Of a stretch of DNA of 64,000 nt, positions 5,800-15,220 are shown one piece after another. The notes below the pieces were generated by a model. That model was not told the DNA's origin. It did no database searches and saw nothing but the letters and a program-made list of their open reading frames with translations. The translations under genes and the position numbers were made by a program. Origin of the DNA: a virus; IMG/VR virus record IMGVR_UViG_3300025132_000021, positions 1 to 64,000 of that record, one strand, 5' to 3'. How positions within the stretch are numbered: position 1 is the first letter of the stretch; every line of letters starts with the position of its first letter.

Positions 5800-8514
5800 A
5801 TGGTTAGACGCTATGAGGTTTCAGACCTTGATGTTGAAGACATCATAGTATTTGCCCCTAATGCTCATTTGGATTTAGGTTATACACCTTATCCATCGCT
5901 TTTTGAATTAGAGCAAGAAATCTTAGCAGGCGTTCACACTAATTCATCTGGAGAAATTGGTTGCCCTGCTTGCGGTTGTATTGATTTATTCTTGAAAGAA
6001 AGAACTGCGAAAGGAGTTCGTTATCGTTGTATGTCTTGTATGTATGCTACTGAATCGGAGTTTGAATCTGTTAAATCTCGCAAAGACATAACTTTAGCAC
6101 AATTTGGTTTAGGCTTTGAGTGTGCAATATGCGGTGAGGACATAGATTCTTATAATCACGATACAGTTATGCGTCATGTGCGTAAATGTCGTCAAAAAGA
6201 AAATGAAAACTTTTCTGCGGAAAACATGATGTTAGAATTAGGACAGCAAGACCCAGACGACCCAAACAGAATGTGGGGTCCAGACATTATCAGCCCGATA
6301 TTTCCCTTCAAAGGTTATGAAAGACCCACGGAAGAAGTAAGAGCAGATTTACAAAAACATTTGGTTGGACTGGAAATCAGAATGTATGGTCCTCAAAACG
6401 AATCCGAGGCATTAGGCATTAGACAACCGATGGATTGGTGGAAAGATATTGGTTTCAGTGAGTTTCAACCAGCAGGAACTATGGGAAGAGTCACAGGAGT
6501 TTCCATGTCTAACCCAAACCGACCAAAAATCATTGGAGTATGGGTAACTATCATCAGTGGAGGCACGGCCAAACACCCTGTTGGTTCAAGAGTATGGTTT
6601 CATGTTAAAGATTCCTATTTTCCTGATTCTATGAGGCTTGGTTGGACACACGGAGATTATGTCGGCAATCCCAAGAGAGAAGAATACCTAAGAGGCAAAG
6701 GAATTACTAAAGGTTATGAAGCAGAAGATAAACCAGTAGTCCCTCGTTATGTTTATCATGCCACTCCTCAAGCATATTGGGAACAAATTAAGGAACAAGG
6801 TGGCATGACACCACAAATTGGCTACATGACATATCGGGCATTTTTACCCAGATACAAAAAAGCCCACATTGGTCAAGACATTTCTCCTGAACACTATAAA
6901 CAATGGTTGGTTAAGGAACTTGGAGGTCTGAAAATCTGGGTTACTGGACCAAGCAAGGTATCGGTGTATGCCAGTATGATTGAACCCATGAGTTTCTTAC
7001 GAGACAATGTAGTTTTGAAAATTGATACAGAAGGTTTAGACTTTGAATACTATAATTACGATGAGTTTTTTACGCAAAAACCAATCCCCTTGTCTGCGAT
7101 TGAATTAGAGTGGTTGATGGACGGTGAGCGAAGTGATGAAGAATACCCTGATTATTTGTTGCCTACTCTTGACCCTTCATTAGAATCCCTGTTAGAAGAC
7201 GAACCTGAATTGTTGGAAACTCACCCAGAGTTGTTCCGAGATGAACTTTATGAAAGATTTGTGGCGGCGGCTGAAGATAACCAAAGTGATGATTTAATCT
7301 GGGACGAAGAAGCAGGTTTGTTTTACGATTATGTAGAAGTGCCACAACCCGATGGTGAACTCATTGTGGTTTATTGGATTCTCAACGAAGAATTAGACCA
7401 AGTAGGAAAAGCACAAATAAGCCTATTCAACGATAATTTGGAAATTGACAGTATTTTCATTGAACCTTACTATCAACGCCGAGGAATCGCCACTTCATTT
7501 GTTAATCATGTAGTCAATTATTGGGACAGCGAACTTTTAAGATTTTCTGATGCTGTATCTGATGAGGGCGCAGCATTCATTGATTCATTCGCTGCTGAAG
7601 ATAGTTTAGACTATATGAACTATCTCAATGATTTACGAACTTATCCTGAACTACGAAACTTTACTGATGAGCAACTGCTGGCTATGGGTATTGATTGTTT
7701 AGCATTACAAACTGCCAACCGAGAAAAGTTTGATGCTGAAGATAACTACGATTCTACTTATGGAGTCAAGCAAGCCAAAATCCGCAGACGACTCAAAAAG
7801 AAAATCAAGAAGCAGGCAATTATGGGAACAAAGGCGGGTCAATGGTCGGCTCGTAAATCACAAGAACTTAAGCGACAATATGAGGCAGCGTGTCAGCGAG
7901 CAGGTCTAAAACCATACAAGGGTCAGAAAACCAAAAAGCAACAAGACCTTACGGATTGGTCAGACCAACGCTGGCGCACAGCATCAGGTAAAAAATCATC
8001 TACCACAGGCGAGCCATATTTCCCTGCTAAAGCAGTGGCCGCCCTCAAACAAAAAGGACTTTATTCAAAGGCCAAAAAACAGAAACAAGCCGCCACTAAA
8101 GCAGGCAAACAAAATGCCCGCTATTCCGATGACATTAGAAAAGTTGTTAAACAATATCGTAGTGAAAATATGCTTAATCTAAGCATAAATCCATTTGAAG
8201 ATGTAAAATGGGAAGATGATGAAAGTTTAACAGATAGATTAAGGAGAGAAAATGATTCATGGAGAGAAGATATTCAGTGGAAGGCTTGGGAGTCAAAACC
8301 AAGTAAGTTATCAAAAACTTTTATCTTTGAAGAAGAAGAACCATGGATAGAACTTTGGAATCTGGTGTTCTTTTCTGATGCTTTGGCTGAAGCCTCTGGA
8401 GTAGATATTGAATCAGTTGTCAAACAAAATAAAGTTATCATAACTATTGATAAGACAACCACACCACTTGACTTTGTATTATTAGAATACATCAATGAAT
8501 ATATGAGGTTATAA
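5800..8514 (+). CDS. 904-aa zinc-finger / ADP-ribosyltransferase-like / GNAT / DUF5872 fusion
   Basis: Domains in order: a zinc ribbon (C55, C58, C77, C80); a C2H2-like finger (C108, C111, H126, C130); an unclassified segment (160-300); a domain opening YVYHATP (318-324) that resembles the KptA/DarT-like ADP-ribosyltransferase fold; a GNAT acetyltransferase segment (about 500-580, with the acetyl-CoA loop QRRGIATSF at 559-567); and a lysine-rich DUF5872-like region (about 672-785: TDWSDQRWRTASGKKS, TGEPYFPAKAV, KAGKQNARYS). DUF5872 is typical of large DNA viruses. The ART and GNAT calls rest on motifs only. Five [A/F/Y]xAE[DN] segments (138, 306, 489, 597, 644) sit between domains. It could be a modifier of host protein or nucleic acid, possibly packaged. 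Confidence 0.7.
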   Translation: MVRRYEVSDLDVEDIIVFAPNAHLDLGYTPYPSLFELEQEILAGVHTNSSGEIGCPACGCIDLFLKERTAKGVRYRCMSCMYATESEFESVKSRKDITLAQFGLGFECAICGEDIDSYNHDTVMRHVRKCRQKENENFSAENMMLELGQQDPDDPNRMWGPDIISPIFPFKGYERPTEEVRADLQKHLVGLEIRMYGPQNESEALGIRQPMDWWKDIGFSEFQPAGTMGRVTGVSMSNPNRPKIIGVWVTIISGGTAKHPVGSRVWFHVKDSYFPDSMRLGWTHGDYVGNPKREEYLRGKGITKGYEAEDKPVVPRYVYHATPQAYWEQIKEQGGMTPQIGYMTYRAFLPRYKKAHIGQDISPEHYKQWLVKELGGLKIWVTGPSKVSVYASMIEPMSFLRDNVVLKIDTEGLDFEYYNYDEFFTQKPIPLSAIELEWLMDGERSDEEYPDYLLPTLDPSLESLLEDEPELLETHPELFRDELYERFVAAAEDNQSDDLIWDEEAGLFYDYVEVPQPDGELIVVYWILNEELDQVGKAQISLFNDNLEIDSIFIEPYYQRRGIATSFVNHVVNYWDSELLRFSDAVSDEGAAFIDSFAAEDSLDYMNYLNDLRTYPELRNFTDEQLLAMGIDCLALQTANREKFDAEDNYDSTYGVKQAKIRRRLKKKIKKQAIMGTKAGQWSARKSQELKRQYEAACQRAGLKPYKGQKTKKQQDLTDWSDQRWRTASGKKSSTTGEPYFPAKAVAALKQKGLYSKAKKQKQAATKAGKQNARYSDDIRKVVKQYRSENMLNLSINPFEDVKWEDDESLTDRLRRENDSWREDIQWKAWESKPSKLSKTFIFEEEEPWIELWNLVFFSDALAEASGVDIESVVKQNKVIITIDKTTTPLDFVLLEYINEYMRL

Positions 8515-8516
8515 GC

Positions 8517-9308
8517 ATGAAATCTGCTTCAGTTGTTTTCGTTACCGCCGATAATCTGATAGGTTTAGGACTTCGTGGAAGTGGTTTAGAATCTCCTTTG
8601 ACATGGGCTGCCATAGGAGGACATCAAGATGATTATGAAACATTACATCAAACAGCCCATCGTGAAGTTTGGGAAGAATTAGGAATTAGAGTTCCCAATC
8701 GTTTAGAATACTTAGGTCATGTTGGAGAAAATTATGTTTTTGTTTGTCGTGTTCCAGATACATTTTCGGTGCGTTTGAATTGGGAGAATCTTGACTTTCA
8801 ATGGAAAACTTTATCAGAGTGGCAAAACCATAAACTACACCCAGAACTGCGTCAAGTGATTCATTCACGCACATTCTTGGCAGAACAGGAGTTTGAAGCC
8901 ATGCCTGAAGAAACAGAAGGTTATTATGGATTTCCTAATGAAAAAGGTGAGTTTGCAGACACAGAAAAGTGGCTCAAAGAGAATTACTTTCCCAAAGACC
9001 CAGACAGTTATTACGATTACGAACCCAAGACTCGTGAAGTAGAACTCCCAAGAGGAGGGACTAAAAACTTTCCTATTAACTGGTGGTTCATCTCGCAAAA
9101 CCTTGAGTTCTGGGAGACCATTCTTGGAATCCCATTCACAGGTAAAATCCCCAAAGTTAAGCAAAAGAAGAGAGTCCGTGGTCCGCACGAGTCTTTCAAT
9201 CCATTTGCACCACAAGCAAAAAAGCAACGAACATCAGATTATTTAGATGAAATTATGAGGCAAAGGCAACAACGACTTTATGATGATTTGAGAGAGTGGG
9301 AAAAGTGA
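8517..9308 (+). CDS. Nudix hydrolase with C-terminal extension
   Basis: 263 aa. A complete Nudix box spans residues 35-57 (G-x5-E-x7-REVWEELGI), which binds the metal and hydrolyses nucleoside diphosphate-linked substrates. The Nudix domain ends near residue 120. The rest is an unknown extension beginning FLAEQEFEAM and ending in a basic KQKKRVR region. It starts 2 nt after the 904-aa gene and is cotranscribed with it. The substrate is unknown: nucleotide sanitation, ADP-ribose (which would suit the neighbour) or mRNA cap-like substrates. Confidence 0.85.
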   Translation: MKSASVVFVTADNLIGLGLRGSGLESPLTWAAIGGHQDDYETLHQTAHREVWEELGIRVPNRLEYLGHVGENYVFVCRVPDTFSVRLNWENLDFQWKTLSEWQNHKLHPELRQVIHSRTFLAEQEFEAMPEETEGYYGFPNEKGEFADTEKWLKENYFPKDPDSYYDYEPKTREVELPRGGTKNFPINWWFISQNLEFWETILGIPFTGKIPKVKQKKRVRGPHESFNPFAPQAKKQRTSDYLDEIMRQRQQRLYDDLREWEK

Positions 9309-9907
9309 GTTCGGGACGCTTTATTAACAGTTGGATAACCAGCGCAGAAGTCCCAGACGCTCAAGCAAAGTTTTTTCATGCAGCCTTGAAAAACATACCT
9401 CTGGACATATTGCTCTCAATGTCTAATACAGAAATAGAAACATCTTTGGCTCGCAAATATGCTAATTTTGACCCAGATGAAGATGTCGGTTTTGCAGGAT
9501 TAGGCTCATTGTTTGGCGACCCCAAGCCCCCACCCACCGCAGAATCAGAATATGGAGATTATTCTTATTCAATCCCTTGGATTGATAGTTTGATGGAAAC
9601 ATTTTCTTCTATTCAGCCGTTTTCTAAAGTCCGTCCACTTAATTTTAATGAATATCAAATGCTTCAGATAATAACAGGAACAGATACTCCAGAGATACAG
9701 AAAAAGGTATTCTCTTATTATTGCCCAAAATGTAGAGCCGAGAAAAAAATTAAATACTCAATGGGAACTCGTTATGATGAAGATGCTGAAGAATACCTTA
9801 AACCATTATTCAATACAGGCAAAGGTGTGAATACTGCCTATTACTTTTGTGATACTTGTTATGAGAATGCTGACGGTTTTGCAGGTTTAGGTTCATTATT
9901 TGGTTAA
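9305..9907 (+). CDS. hypothetical zinc protein with duplicated FAGLGSLFG motif
   Basis: 200 aa (203 if the GTG at 9296 is used). The GTG at 9305 overlaps the previous stop. The hydrophobic nonapeptide GFAGLGSLFG occurs near residue 60 and again as the extreme C-terminus. A zinc site is formed by CPKC (about 140) and CDTC (about 185). The duplicated peptide resembles a docking or sorting tag. Function unknown. Confidence 0.6.
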   Translation: MSSGRFINSWITSAEVPDAQAKFFHAALKNIPLDILLSMSNTEIETSLARKYANFDPDEDVGFAGLGSLFGDPKPPPTAESEYGDYSYSIPWIDSLMETFSSIQPFSKVRPLNFNEYQMLQIITGTDTPEIQKKVFSYYCPKCRAEKKIKYSMGTRYDEDAEEYLKPLFNTGKGVNTAYYFCDTCYENADGFAGLGSLFG

Positions 9908-10036
9908 ATCCCAGAAAAACGGGACACTGCGAGCCTGTTTCTGGAAATCTTCTGGAATCTGGAAAATCACAAAAGGGTCTTGAAGCCCAGTAATTTTAGA
10001 AAATCATTTTTTTCTATTATTTAGTAGGCATTTCAC
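9908..10036. terminator. convergent intergenic region
   Basis: A T-rich stretch (TTTTTTTCTATTATT at 10006-10020) and repeated TCTGGAA units lie between convergent genes. T-tracts act as archaeal terminators. No strong hairpin is visible. Confidence 0.4.
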
Positions 10037-10555
10037 TTAGACCAAAACATCAGAGAAAAGTTTTTCAATATCAAACATAGCCTCATCATTGAAAGTCCAA
10101 TCTGTCCTTGGACCATTACCAAAGTTTCTAATAACTTTTACGCAACCATCAGCAGAGCCATCAGAGGCTTCTGCTTTGTCCATAAGTTCTTGGATTCTTT
10201 CTTTAGTGAGCCAACCACGCAATTCCAGATATTCTTTGTTTTCAGGCAGATGCCCCATAACATAAATATCCCATTTAGGCTTTTGACCCCACATACGAGT
10301 ATCAAAAGTTGTTTTCATATCAATAGTTAGTTCATCAAACTTGAAATCAGGGTATCTCCAACCCTGTTTGTTAAACACAATCCATTCATAGTCCAATCCT
10401 AAAGATTTCAAATGTTGGTCTAAAGCCATTTCTCCGAGAAGTCCAATGTAGTTATTGGGTGAGGGAAACTTATTCCAAGTTTTTTGAGCATCAAACTTTG
10501 CTTGTTCTCTTTTGGCTTCTGCAACCATTTCGGGAGTAAGTGGAATCCTTATCAT
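10037..10555 (-). CDS. PD-(D/E)XK nuclease-like protein
   Basis: 172 aa. The fold signature is present: G-E42 in a helix (GLLGEMALDQHL), then YPD70F and TID79MK81TT, giving E...PD...DxK. Such proteins are restriction endonucleases, recombination nucleases or repair endonucleases. It is the last gene of a minus-strand run. Whether it cuts specific sites cannot be told from sequence. Confidence 0.7.
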   Translation of the reverse strand: MIRIPLTPEMVAEAKREQAKFDAQKTWNKFPSPNNYIGLLGEMALDQHLKSLGLDYEWIVFNKQGWRYPDFKFDELTIDMKTTFDTRMWGQKPKWDIYVMGHLPENKEYLELRGWLTKERIQELMDKAEASDGSADGCVKVIRNFGNGPRTDWTFNDEAMFDIEKLFSDVLV

Positions 10556-10606
10556 ACCTTAACATAACAGAGGTAGTATATCATACTTCGGGTCTTGAAG
10601 TCAAGA

Positions 10607-11107
10607 TTAGAAGAGAGGAGAACAGCCGTTCTCATACCATAGTGGTGATTCTTCTTTCCACCGAGGGCCACTTCCACGATTCATATATCCTTTGCCCAGA
10701 TTGTAATAGTTTCGGTAAGACATTACTGGGTCATCTTTGACCTTAAACTTGTCTGGCATACACACTACAAAAGGTTGTAGTTTGCCCGCAGGTATGTATT
10801 TAGCCTTGCTAATACAATGCTCAATTACGGCTTGGCACTTGTGTTCTCGGCCATAGCGACGAGTGTATTCTCGGCACAATTCCATGCCGTGTTTGCCCAG
10901 CCAAAGGAAGTTTTCACGAGTTGCTGAAGCCCATTTAGTGCATGGGTGCGATACATGAGTTGGACCATATTTGGTGCTACGGTATTTGTGGTTTTGTAAA
11001 GCCGTGCATAACATTTGGGCTGTTTCAATTGGCATCTTAACGGTATGCCGATTGCAGAGTTGTCGGGCAGCAGCACGAGGGTCGGAATCTACGATAAAGA
11101 TATTCAT
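10607..11107 (-). CDS. conserved viral protein of unknown function (MNIF... family)
   Basis: 166 aa. The opening MNIFIVDSDPRAAARQL, followed by H-T-VKMPIETAQMLCTAL and later THVSHPCTKWA, is the pattern of a hypothetical protein family common in tailed phages and large DNA viruses. No enzymatic role is established to my knowledge. Conserved His/Cys suggest a metal or catalytic site. An AGGTGATTGA ribosome binding site precedes the start. Confidence 0.65.
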   Translation of the reverse strand: MNIFIVDSDPRAAARQLCNRHTVKMPIETAQMLCTALQNHKYRSTKYGPTHVSHPCTKWASATRENFLWLGKHGMELCREYTRRYGREHKCQAVIEHCISKAKYIPAGKLQPFVVCMPDKFKVKDDPVMSYRNYYNLGKGYMNRGSGPRWKEESPLWYENGCSPLF

Positions 11108-11115
11108 TCAATCAC

Positions 11116-11340
11116 CTACTGTGGGTTATCTACTAACCACTGTATAAAACTTAATACCTCATTTACCATGTTATCATCTAACTGTTTGACCTCACCGAAG
11201 CGATTACGCAAACAAACCCAGATATGGGCGTAGCCATTACGACCATTCGGGTGTCTGGGTGAGAATGGTAGAGTTTTTGTTAAAATATCCCCTGCTACCC
11301 CTACTGTTTGGGTGATTCTTTGCCAATTTTGTTCATTCAT
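11116..11340 (-). CDS. hypothetical protein
   Basis: 74 aa, unrecognised. It lies between the glycosylase and the MNIF-family gene with gaps under 10 nt, so it is part of their operon. Confidence 0.55.
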   Translation of the reverse strand: MNEQNWQRITQTVGVAGDILTKTLPFSPRHPNGRNGYAHIWVCLRNRFGEVKQLDDNMVNEVLSFIQWLVDNPQ

Positions 11341-11346
11341 TGTGCA

Positions 11347-12174
11347 TCAACTCTGATAATCAGGACACCACCAAGTCCTACGGCGGTCTGGAGTTTCCTC
11401 TTGAACAACTTTATGTCCATGTTTAGAAACTCTTTTGGAATAGCATTCAAACTCAAAACGGTAATCACCAGTGCTACCATCAGGCAACACATAATCACGA
11501 ATAGTAGCCCCACGACAGTCATAAGAGGCATTGATTACAAAAAGAGTCTGGTCATAAATGGCTCGTAAATTATCGTCCGTGAGTTCTTCTACACTATGCC
11601 ATGGACTAACCTTAGCACGATAGAGAACTTCTGCTTTGATATAGTTTCCGATGCCTGAAACCACCTTTTGGTCCATTAGTGCTTTGGTGATATTCCAATG
11701 GTTTTTCTTTCGTAGACGCATCACGAACTCATCAAAACTCGGAGGGTCATTAAGCATATCAGGACCAAGCGTAGCCAGTTTCTTATCCAGCGTAGAATTA
11801 TCCTTGTGGAAAATCTTGAAAGTTCCAAACCGTCGTGTATCACGATAGTAAGTCAATTTACCATCTAAGGTTTCTAACTTGAGCATCACATGATTCTTTG
11901 GGTTGTAAGTTCTCCAAGTCCCACTCATACCTAATGTATGCCAAATCTCCCATTCACCACCATTTAGTGTGAACCAGATAAACTTTCCTTTACAGTTGAT
12001 ACCATCAATCTTTAATGGTTTATCATCTAATACTGCCCTCAAATCGTGGATTTGGTCTCGCACCTGTTTAGAGCAATAACTCTCATTCTCAAAATGAATT
12101 GCACGCAATTCTTCCCCCGCCAACCGCTTATTCAAACGCTCAACAATACGCTTTACTTCAGGACCTTCAGGCAT
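11347..12174 (-). CDS. nei: Fpg/Nei-family DNA glycosylase-AP lyase, zincless finger type
   Basis: 275 aa from MPEGPEVKR. P2 and E3 are the catalytic residues exposed after Met removal. The conserved beta-domain lysine (CKGKFIWF) and the helix-two-turn-helix (VSGIGNYIKAEVLYRA) are present. The C-terminal finger has lost the four-cysteine zinc site and reads YSKRVSKHGHKVV...TPDRRRTWWCPDYQ, like the zincless finger of NEIL1 and some viral Nei proteins. It excises oxidised bases and nicks the abasic site. The start at 12174 is required by the N-terminal proline. The 7 residues upstream of it are not coding. Confidence 0.93.
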   Translation of the reverse strand: MPEGPEVKRIVERLNKRLAGEELRAIHFENESYCSKQVRDQIHDLRAVLDDKPLKIDGINCKGKFIWFTLNGGEWEIWHTLGMSGTWRTYNPKNHVMLKLETLDGKLTYYRDTRRFGTFKIFHKDNSTLDKKLATLGPDMLNDPPSFDEFVMRLRKKNHWNITKALMDQKVVSGIGNYIKAEVLYRAKVSPWHSVEELTDDNLRAIYDQTLFVINASYDCRGATIRDYVLPDGSTGDYRFEFECYSKRVSKHGHKVVQEETPDRRRTWWCPDYQS

Positions 12175-12200
12175 ACATAAAGTATGTAATATCACTCTTA

Positions 12201-14495
12201 TTAACTAATGCTGACCGAGTTAGCAAAGTGGTCTGCACTGACCTCATCACCAATACGATACTTAACTAATACTTCATAAGTTCCAGTAGTTAAATCACCG
12301 AAAAGTTCTACATCATCAACATCTAAAACAATTGTTCCATTAGCATAAACATTGTGAACACCATTTTCTTGGAAATCACTAATGTCATAATAAGTTCCAT
12401 TTTGATATAGCGTAATACTTATTTCAATAGCCTCATAACAAGAAGATTCATCAGGACCATCATGCGTAATATCCCATGTTAGTGTCAAGTTATCATCAGC
12501 GTCTTTACCCAGAACCAATGAATTAGAAGTTAGAGTTAGGTTGCTACAATCAACAGGCTCATCTGACTCCGTGATAATTTCTTGATTCAAAGCACTTCGT
12601 TCAATAAATTGTTGAGTTCCATTTCCATCAACCCAAATAGCATACCAATAGAAATCATAGTTAGTAATTTCTTCATCAGTAAAGTTATCTAATTTCAAAA
12701 ATCGGGTATCATCAGTATAGCCTTGAATGTATTGTAAGCCAGTAACATATTTGATAACTTCTTCCTGTGCGACTTCGCCCGCAGGATACACAATAAATTG
12801 AGTGGAAACATTGTATCCTTCTAAATCGTTAGTATTGTATCCACAATCTAAATCATAAAAGAAGAAAGCCTCATGGTTTTCAGTAATGTTGAAGTTCCAA
12901 TCAAATAAGTTGATTTCACAAACTTCTTCAGGTTCTTGGTAATTTACATACACCCACGCATGAGATTCTTCAGCAATATCTTCTTCATTCTGGAAGATGA
13001 TTACTTCAGGTTGCCAATCTCCATTAGGAACATCATTGAAAGTGTAAGCGTAATAATTGCTGGTTTCACTAATGCTATTTTCGTGAGTAATATCTTCTTC
13101 CTCGTTATCATCAACAGGGATTAAGTTTATTTCAATATCCCATGGGTCATTACAATCAGTCCCTTCGGTTTGGGCGATATAAAACATTACAGTTACATCT
13201 GTTTCCGAGACAGTGGCTTGTAGATTATCAATAACCGCTTCACAAGGCACATAATCAGGAATCTCGTCTACGACTTCAGTATTGGTCATCTCACAACAGT
13301 TTTCTTCTTCGCCTTCAATCCACCAACGGAACTCAACTTTCCAATCACCATCTTCTACATCACGCATTAACTCATTATCATCTTGATTGATGTTGAAATA
13401 AGTCATACCTATGTCTTGAACATAATAGTTGTTGTTAGCAATAAAATAATCTTGGTAACCATCATTCTTATACAGGGCTAATTGCATCTGGATAGGAGTA
13501 GGGTCATTACAATCACCGTTGTCTTGATATTCTACATACAAGTTCAAATCATTACCATTAGCAGTTAGGACTAATTCATTGACTACTATATCAGTATTAC
13601 AATCATCATCTGGATTCTCCATAGTTACTAATGCACTTGGACCACTCCAATGGCTTCCATCGGAGTAATAATCTACACGCACGATGTAATCGCCCACAGG
13701 CACATCATACACATGATGACTGATTCTAAACTCATCATGGAACTTTTCATAAGAAGACCAAGTATCATATTCTTGACCATTTTCATCATTGATAACTTTT
13801 ACTTCAAAGAATCCTTGGTCCATGTGTCGGTTGCATCTGTTCCAATCATTAAACAAAACTACTACTTCTATATCATTGTTGTAGCCTTCGCCGTTAGCAT
13901 CCCAATCACGAATTAAAACTTCGTCCCAACGCCAATCTTCATTACAGGGTGGACCAGTGGTATCCCAATAACAAGAACCATCATCATTAGTAGCATCTGG
14001 CATATAATTTTCTGCATCGGGGTCTGTGCAACCCCAAATCTCATAGTATTCATCATCTTCCCAACTGTTTCCACCATCTTCATTATCTAAAAAGAAGTCT
14101 AATCCTACTCCACCAGTTAGTAATAACATCACAGGGGCAATAATAACGATAATTTTACGAAGGTTTTGAGCCTTTCGTTCAACCGAAGCAATAGCACGGT
14201 CTACAATATCTCCTTCAAGAGTAGTTTCTACTGCTACTTCTGTTTTGTTATTGCCACCATTTAATACAGTATTATCAGAAACTTGTTGGTTGATATTTTG
14301 AACAGTAGCAATCAATTCTGCCGCTTCTTTTAATTGTTCTACTAATGAGGCATCCTTTTTTTCCTCATTAGAAAGATTAACTACTCCATCATCTAATAAA
14401 TCTTCAATAATCTTTTGTTCAGAACGACCTGTGGCTTCTGCGATAATTTTTGCTTTTTCTCTTAGTTCATCAGTTACTTCATCATCAGTCATCAT
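12201..14495 (-). CDS. large membrane-anchored surface protein with beta-sandwich repeats
   Basis: 764 aa. Residues 1-113 are charged and helical and probably cytoplasmic. Residues 114-131 form one membrane helix. A GCTDPDAENY...DDGSC motif (155-175) follows, a short Cys/Asp repeat I associate with secreted proteins of marine microbes, Poseidoniales included. The remaining 580 residues are Asn/Asp-rich with about four related beta-sandwich units, each containing VxVxFYI/LxVEY-like strands and paired cysteines (C-N-D-P). This is consistent with an N-in/C-out adhesin, receptor-binding or host-surface protein. Start overlap with the upstream gene is ATGATGA. Confidence 0.75.
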   Translation of the reverse strand: MMTDDEVTDELREKAKIIAEATGRSEQKIIEDLLDDGVVNLSNEEKKDASLVEQLKEAAELIATVQNINQQVSDNTVLNGGNNKTEVAVETTLEGDIVDRAIASVERKAQNLRKIIVIIAPVMLLLTGGVGLDFFLDNEDGGNSWEDDEYYEIWGCTDPDAENYMPDATNDDGSCYWDTTGPPCNEDWRWDEVLIRDWDANGEGYNNDIEVVVLFNDWNRCNRHMDQGFFEVKVINDENGQEYDTWSSYEKFHDEFRISHHVYDVPVGDYIVRVDYYSDGSHWSGPSALVTMENPDDDCNTDIVVNELVLTANGNDLNLYVEYQDNGDCNDPTPIQMQLALYKNDGYQDYFIANNNYYVQDIGMTYFNINQDDNELMRDVEDGDWKVEFRWWIEGEEENCCEMTNTEVVDEIPDYVPCEAVIDNLQATVSETDVTVMFYIAQTEGTDCNDPWDIEINLIPVDDNEEEDITHENSISETSNYYAYTFNDVPNGDWQPEVIIFQNEEDIAEESHAWVYVNYQEPEEVCEINLFDWNFNITENHEAFFFYDLDCGYNTNDLEGYNVSTQFIVYPAGEVAQEEVIKYVTGLQYIQGYTDDTRFLKLDNFTDEEITNYDFYWYAIWVDGNGTQQFIERSALNQEIITESDEPVDCSNLTLTSNSLVLGKDADDNLTLTWDITHDGPDESSCYEAIEISITLYQNGTYYDISDFQENGVHNVYANGTIVLDVDDVELFGDLTTGTYEVLVKYRIGDEVSADHFANSVSIS

Positions 14496-14842
14496 TCTTC
14501 CTCCAACATCACAACAATAGGTTCATCTTCTTCTTGTAATCTGTCTCTGGCTCTCCGAATATCGTTTTCAGTTTTATGTTGTCTACGAATAGACTCTATG
14601 TATTCTTCTTCTTCAGCGTTCCAACGGTCAAAGAATCTTGAAATAGCCATATATGCAGGACCACTTAGAATACCAAGAACTGCGATGTAGGCTTCAATGT
14701 CCTCTCGGACTTCTGGATTTACAAAAGCCGTAGTAATCAATTGATACGATAAAACCATGAAAACAAGGATAAGTGGAAGGGATACTAAAGCCACCATAAT
14801 GTTGTTAAATGTCAATCGGACATCCCATTCAATCTTAGACAT
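14492..14842 (-). CDS. two-helix membrane protein
   Basis: 116 aa. Hydrophobic helices at about residues 12-37 and 48-64 are followed by a charged, coiled C-terminus. It is cotranscribed with, and overlaps, the large surface protein gene, so it may anchor or export it. The promoter TTAAGTATCAAA lies about 30 nt upstream on the minus strand. Confidence 0.65.
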   Translation of the reverse strand: MSKIEWDVRLTFNNIMVALVSLPLILVFMVLSYQLITTAFVNPEVREDIEAYIAVLGILSGPAYMAISRFFDRWNAEEEEYIESIRRQHKTENDIRRARDRLQEEDEPIVVMLEEE

Positions 14843-14861
14843 GGGTTTTAGTGGTCTGTTT

Positions 14862-14874
14862 TGATACTTAAGTT
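14862..14874 (-). promoter_or_regulatory. promoter CTTAAGTATCAAA (minus)
   Basis: TATC-type box about 30 nt before the start at 14842. It drives the minus-strand run down to about 10037. It is divergent to the RNA 1 promoter. Confidence 0.65.
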
Positions 14875-14893
14875 TTACGCTTTAATGCGAAAC

Positions 14894-14905
14894 TTTATAT
14901 CAGTG
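14894..14905 (+). promoter_or_regulatory. promoter TTTATATCAGTG for RNA 1
   Basis: A TTTATATsAGTs box like that of RNA 2. It predicts a transcription start near 14924. Confidence 0.65.
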
Positions 14906-14921
14906 AAAACTCCTATGTAAT

Positions 14922-15205
14922 TTAGACGAAGGAGGTTCTGTAAGGTTAAGGAAGGCCAACCAATCAAGCGAGATGGATTAGCGGGTAGTAGCGAACAGCG
15001 AACCCTGTGAACCAACCTCGTTTGAGGTAGGAGATAACTTAACATATAATGCTCTCACCGCAAGTGGGCGGCTCTTACGCAAATATAAAATAGAAAGTGC
15101 TTTTCCACGAAAGAGGCAAACACTTTCAAAAAAGAAACGAGGTGGTATGCAGCGAAATCGGTTTGCTACTGAAAGTAACTGCGTATCATCTCACCCCATT
15201 CCATT
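14922..15205 (+). ncRNA. structured RNA 1, family not recognised
   Basis: No coding potential, but strong nested pairings. GTAAG (14940-14944) pairs CTTAC (15074-15078), and GTTAAG (14945-14950) pairs CTTAAC (15038-15043). CCTC/GAGG lies at 15016-15027. CTCACC-GCAA-GTGGG has a GNRA loop. GAAAGTG (15093-15099) pairs CACTTTC (15121-15127). A 14-bp stem (15139-15152 with 15179-15192) encloses two small hairpins. That stem contains three G-U pairs that would be A-C mismatches on the other strand, so the RNA is read from +. I could not match it to RNase P RNA, SRP RNA or tRNA. Ends are approximate. Confidence 0.7.
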
Positions 15206-15220
15206 CATTTTCACAAACCA

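Noticed and set aside
10540-10740. Plus-strand ORF of 66 codons
   Set aside because: It overlaps the minus-strand genes and lacks a promoter box; a shadow frame.
14922-15205. RNA 1 as RNase P RNA or SRP RNA
   Set aside because: I could not find the conserved P4 strings (GAGGAAAGTCC, ACAGAAA-type) or the SRP GGAAG/AGCAG loop. A computational search is still needed.
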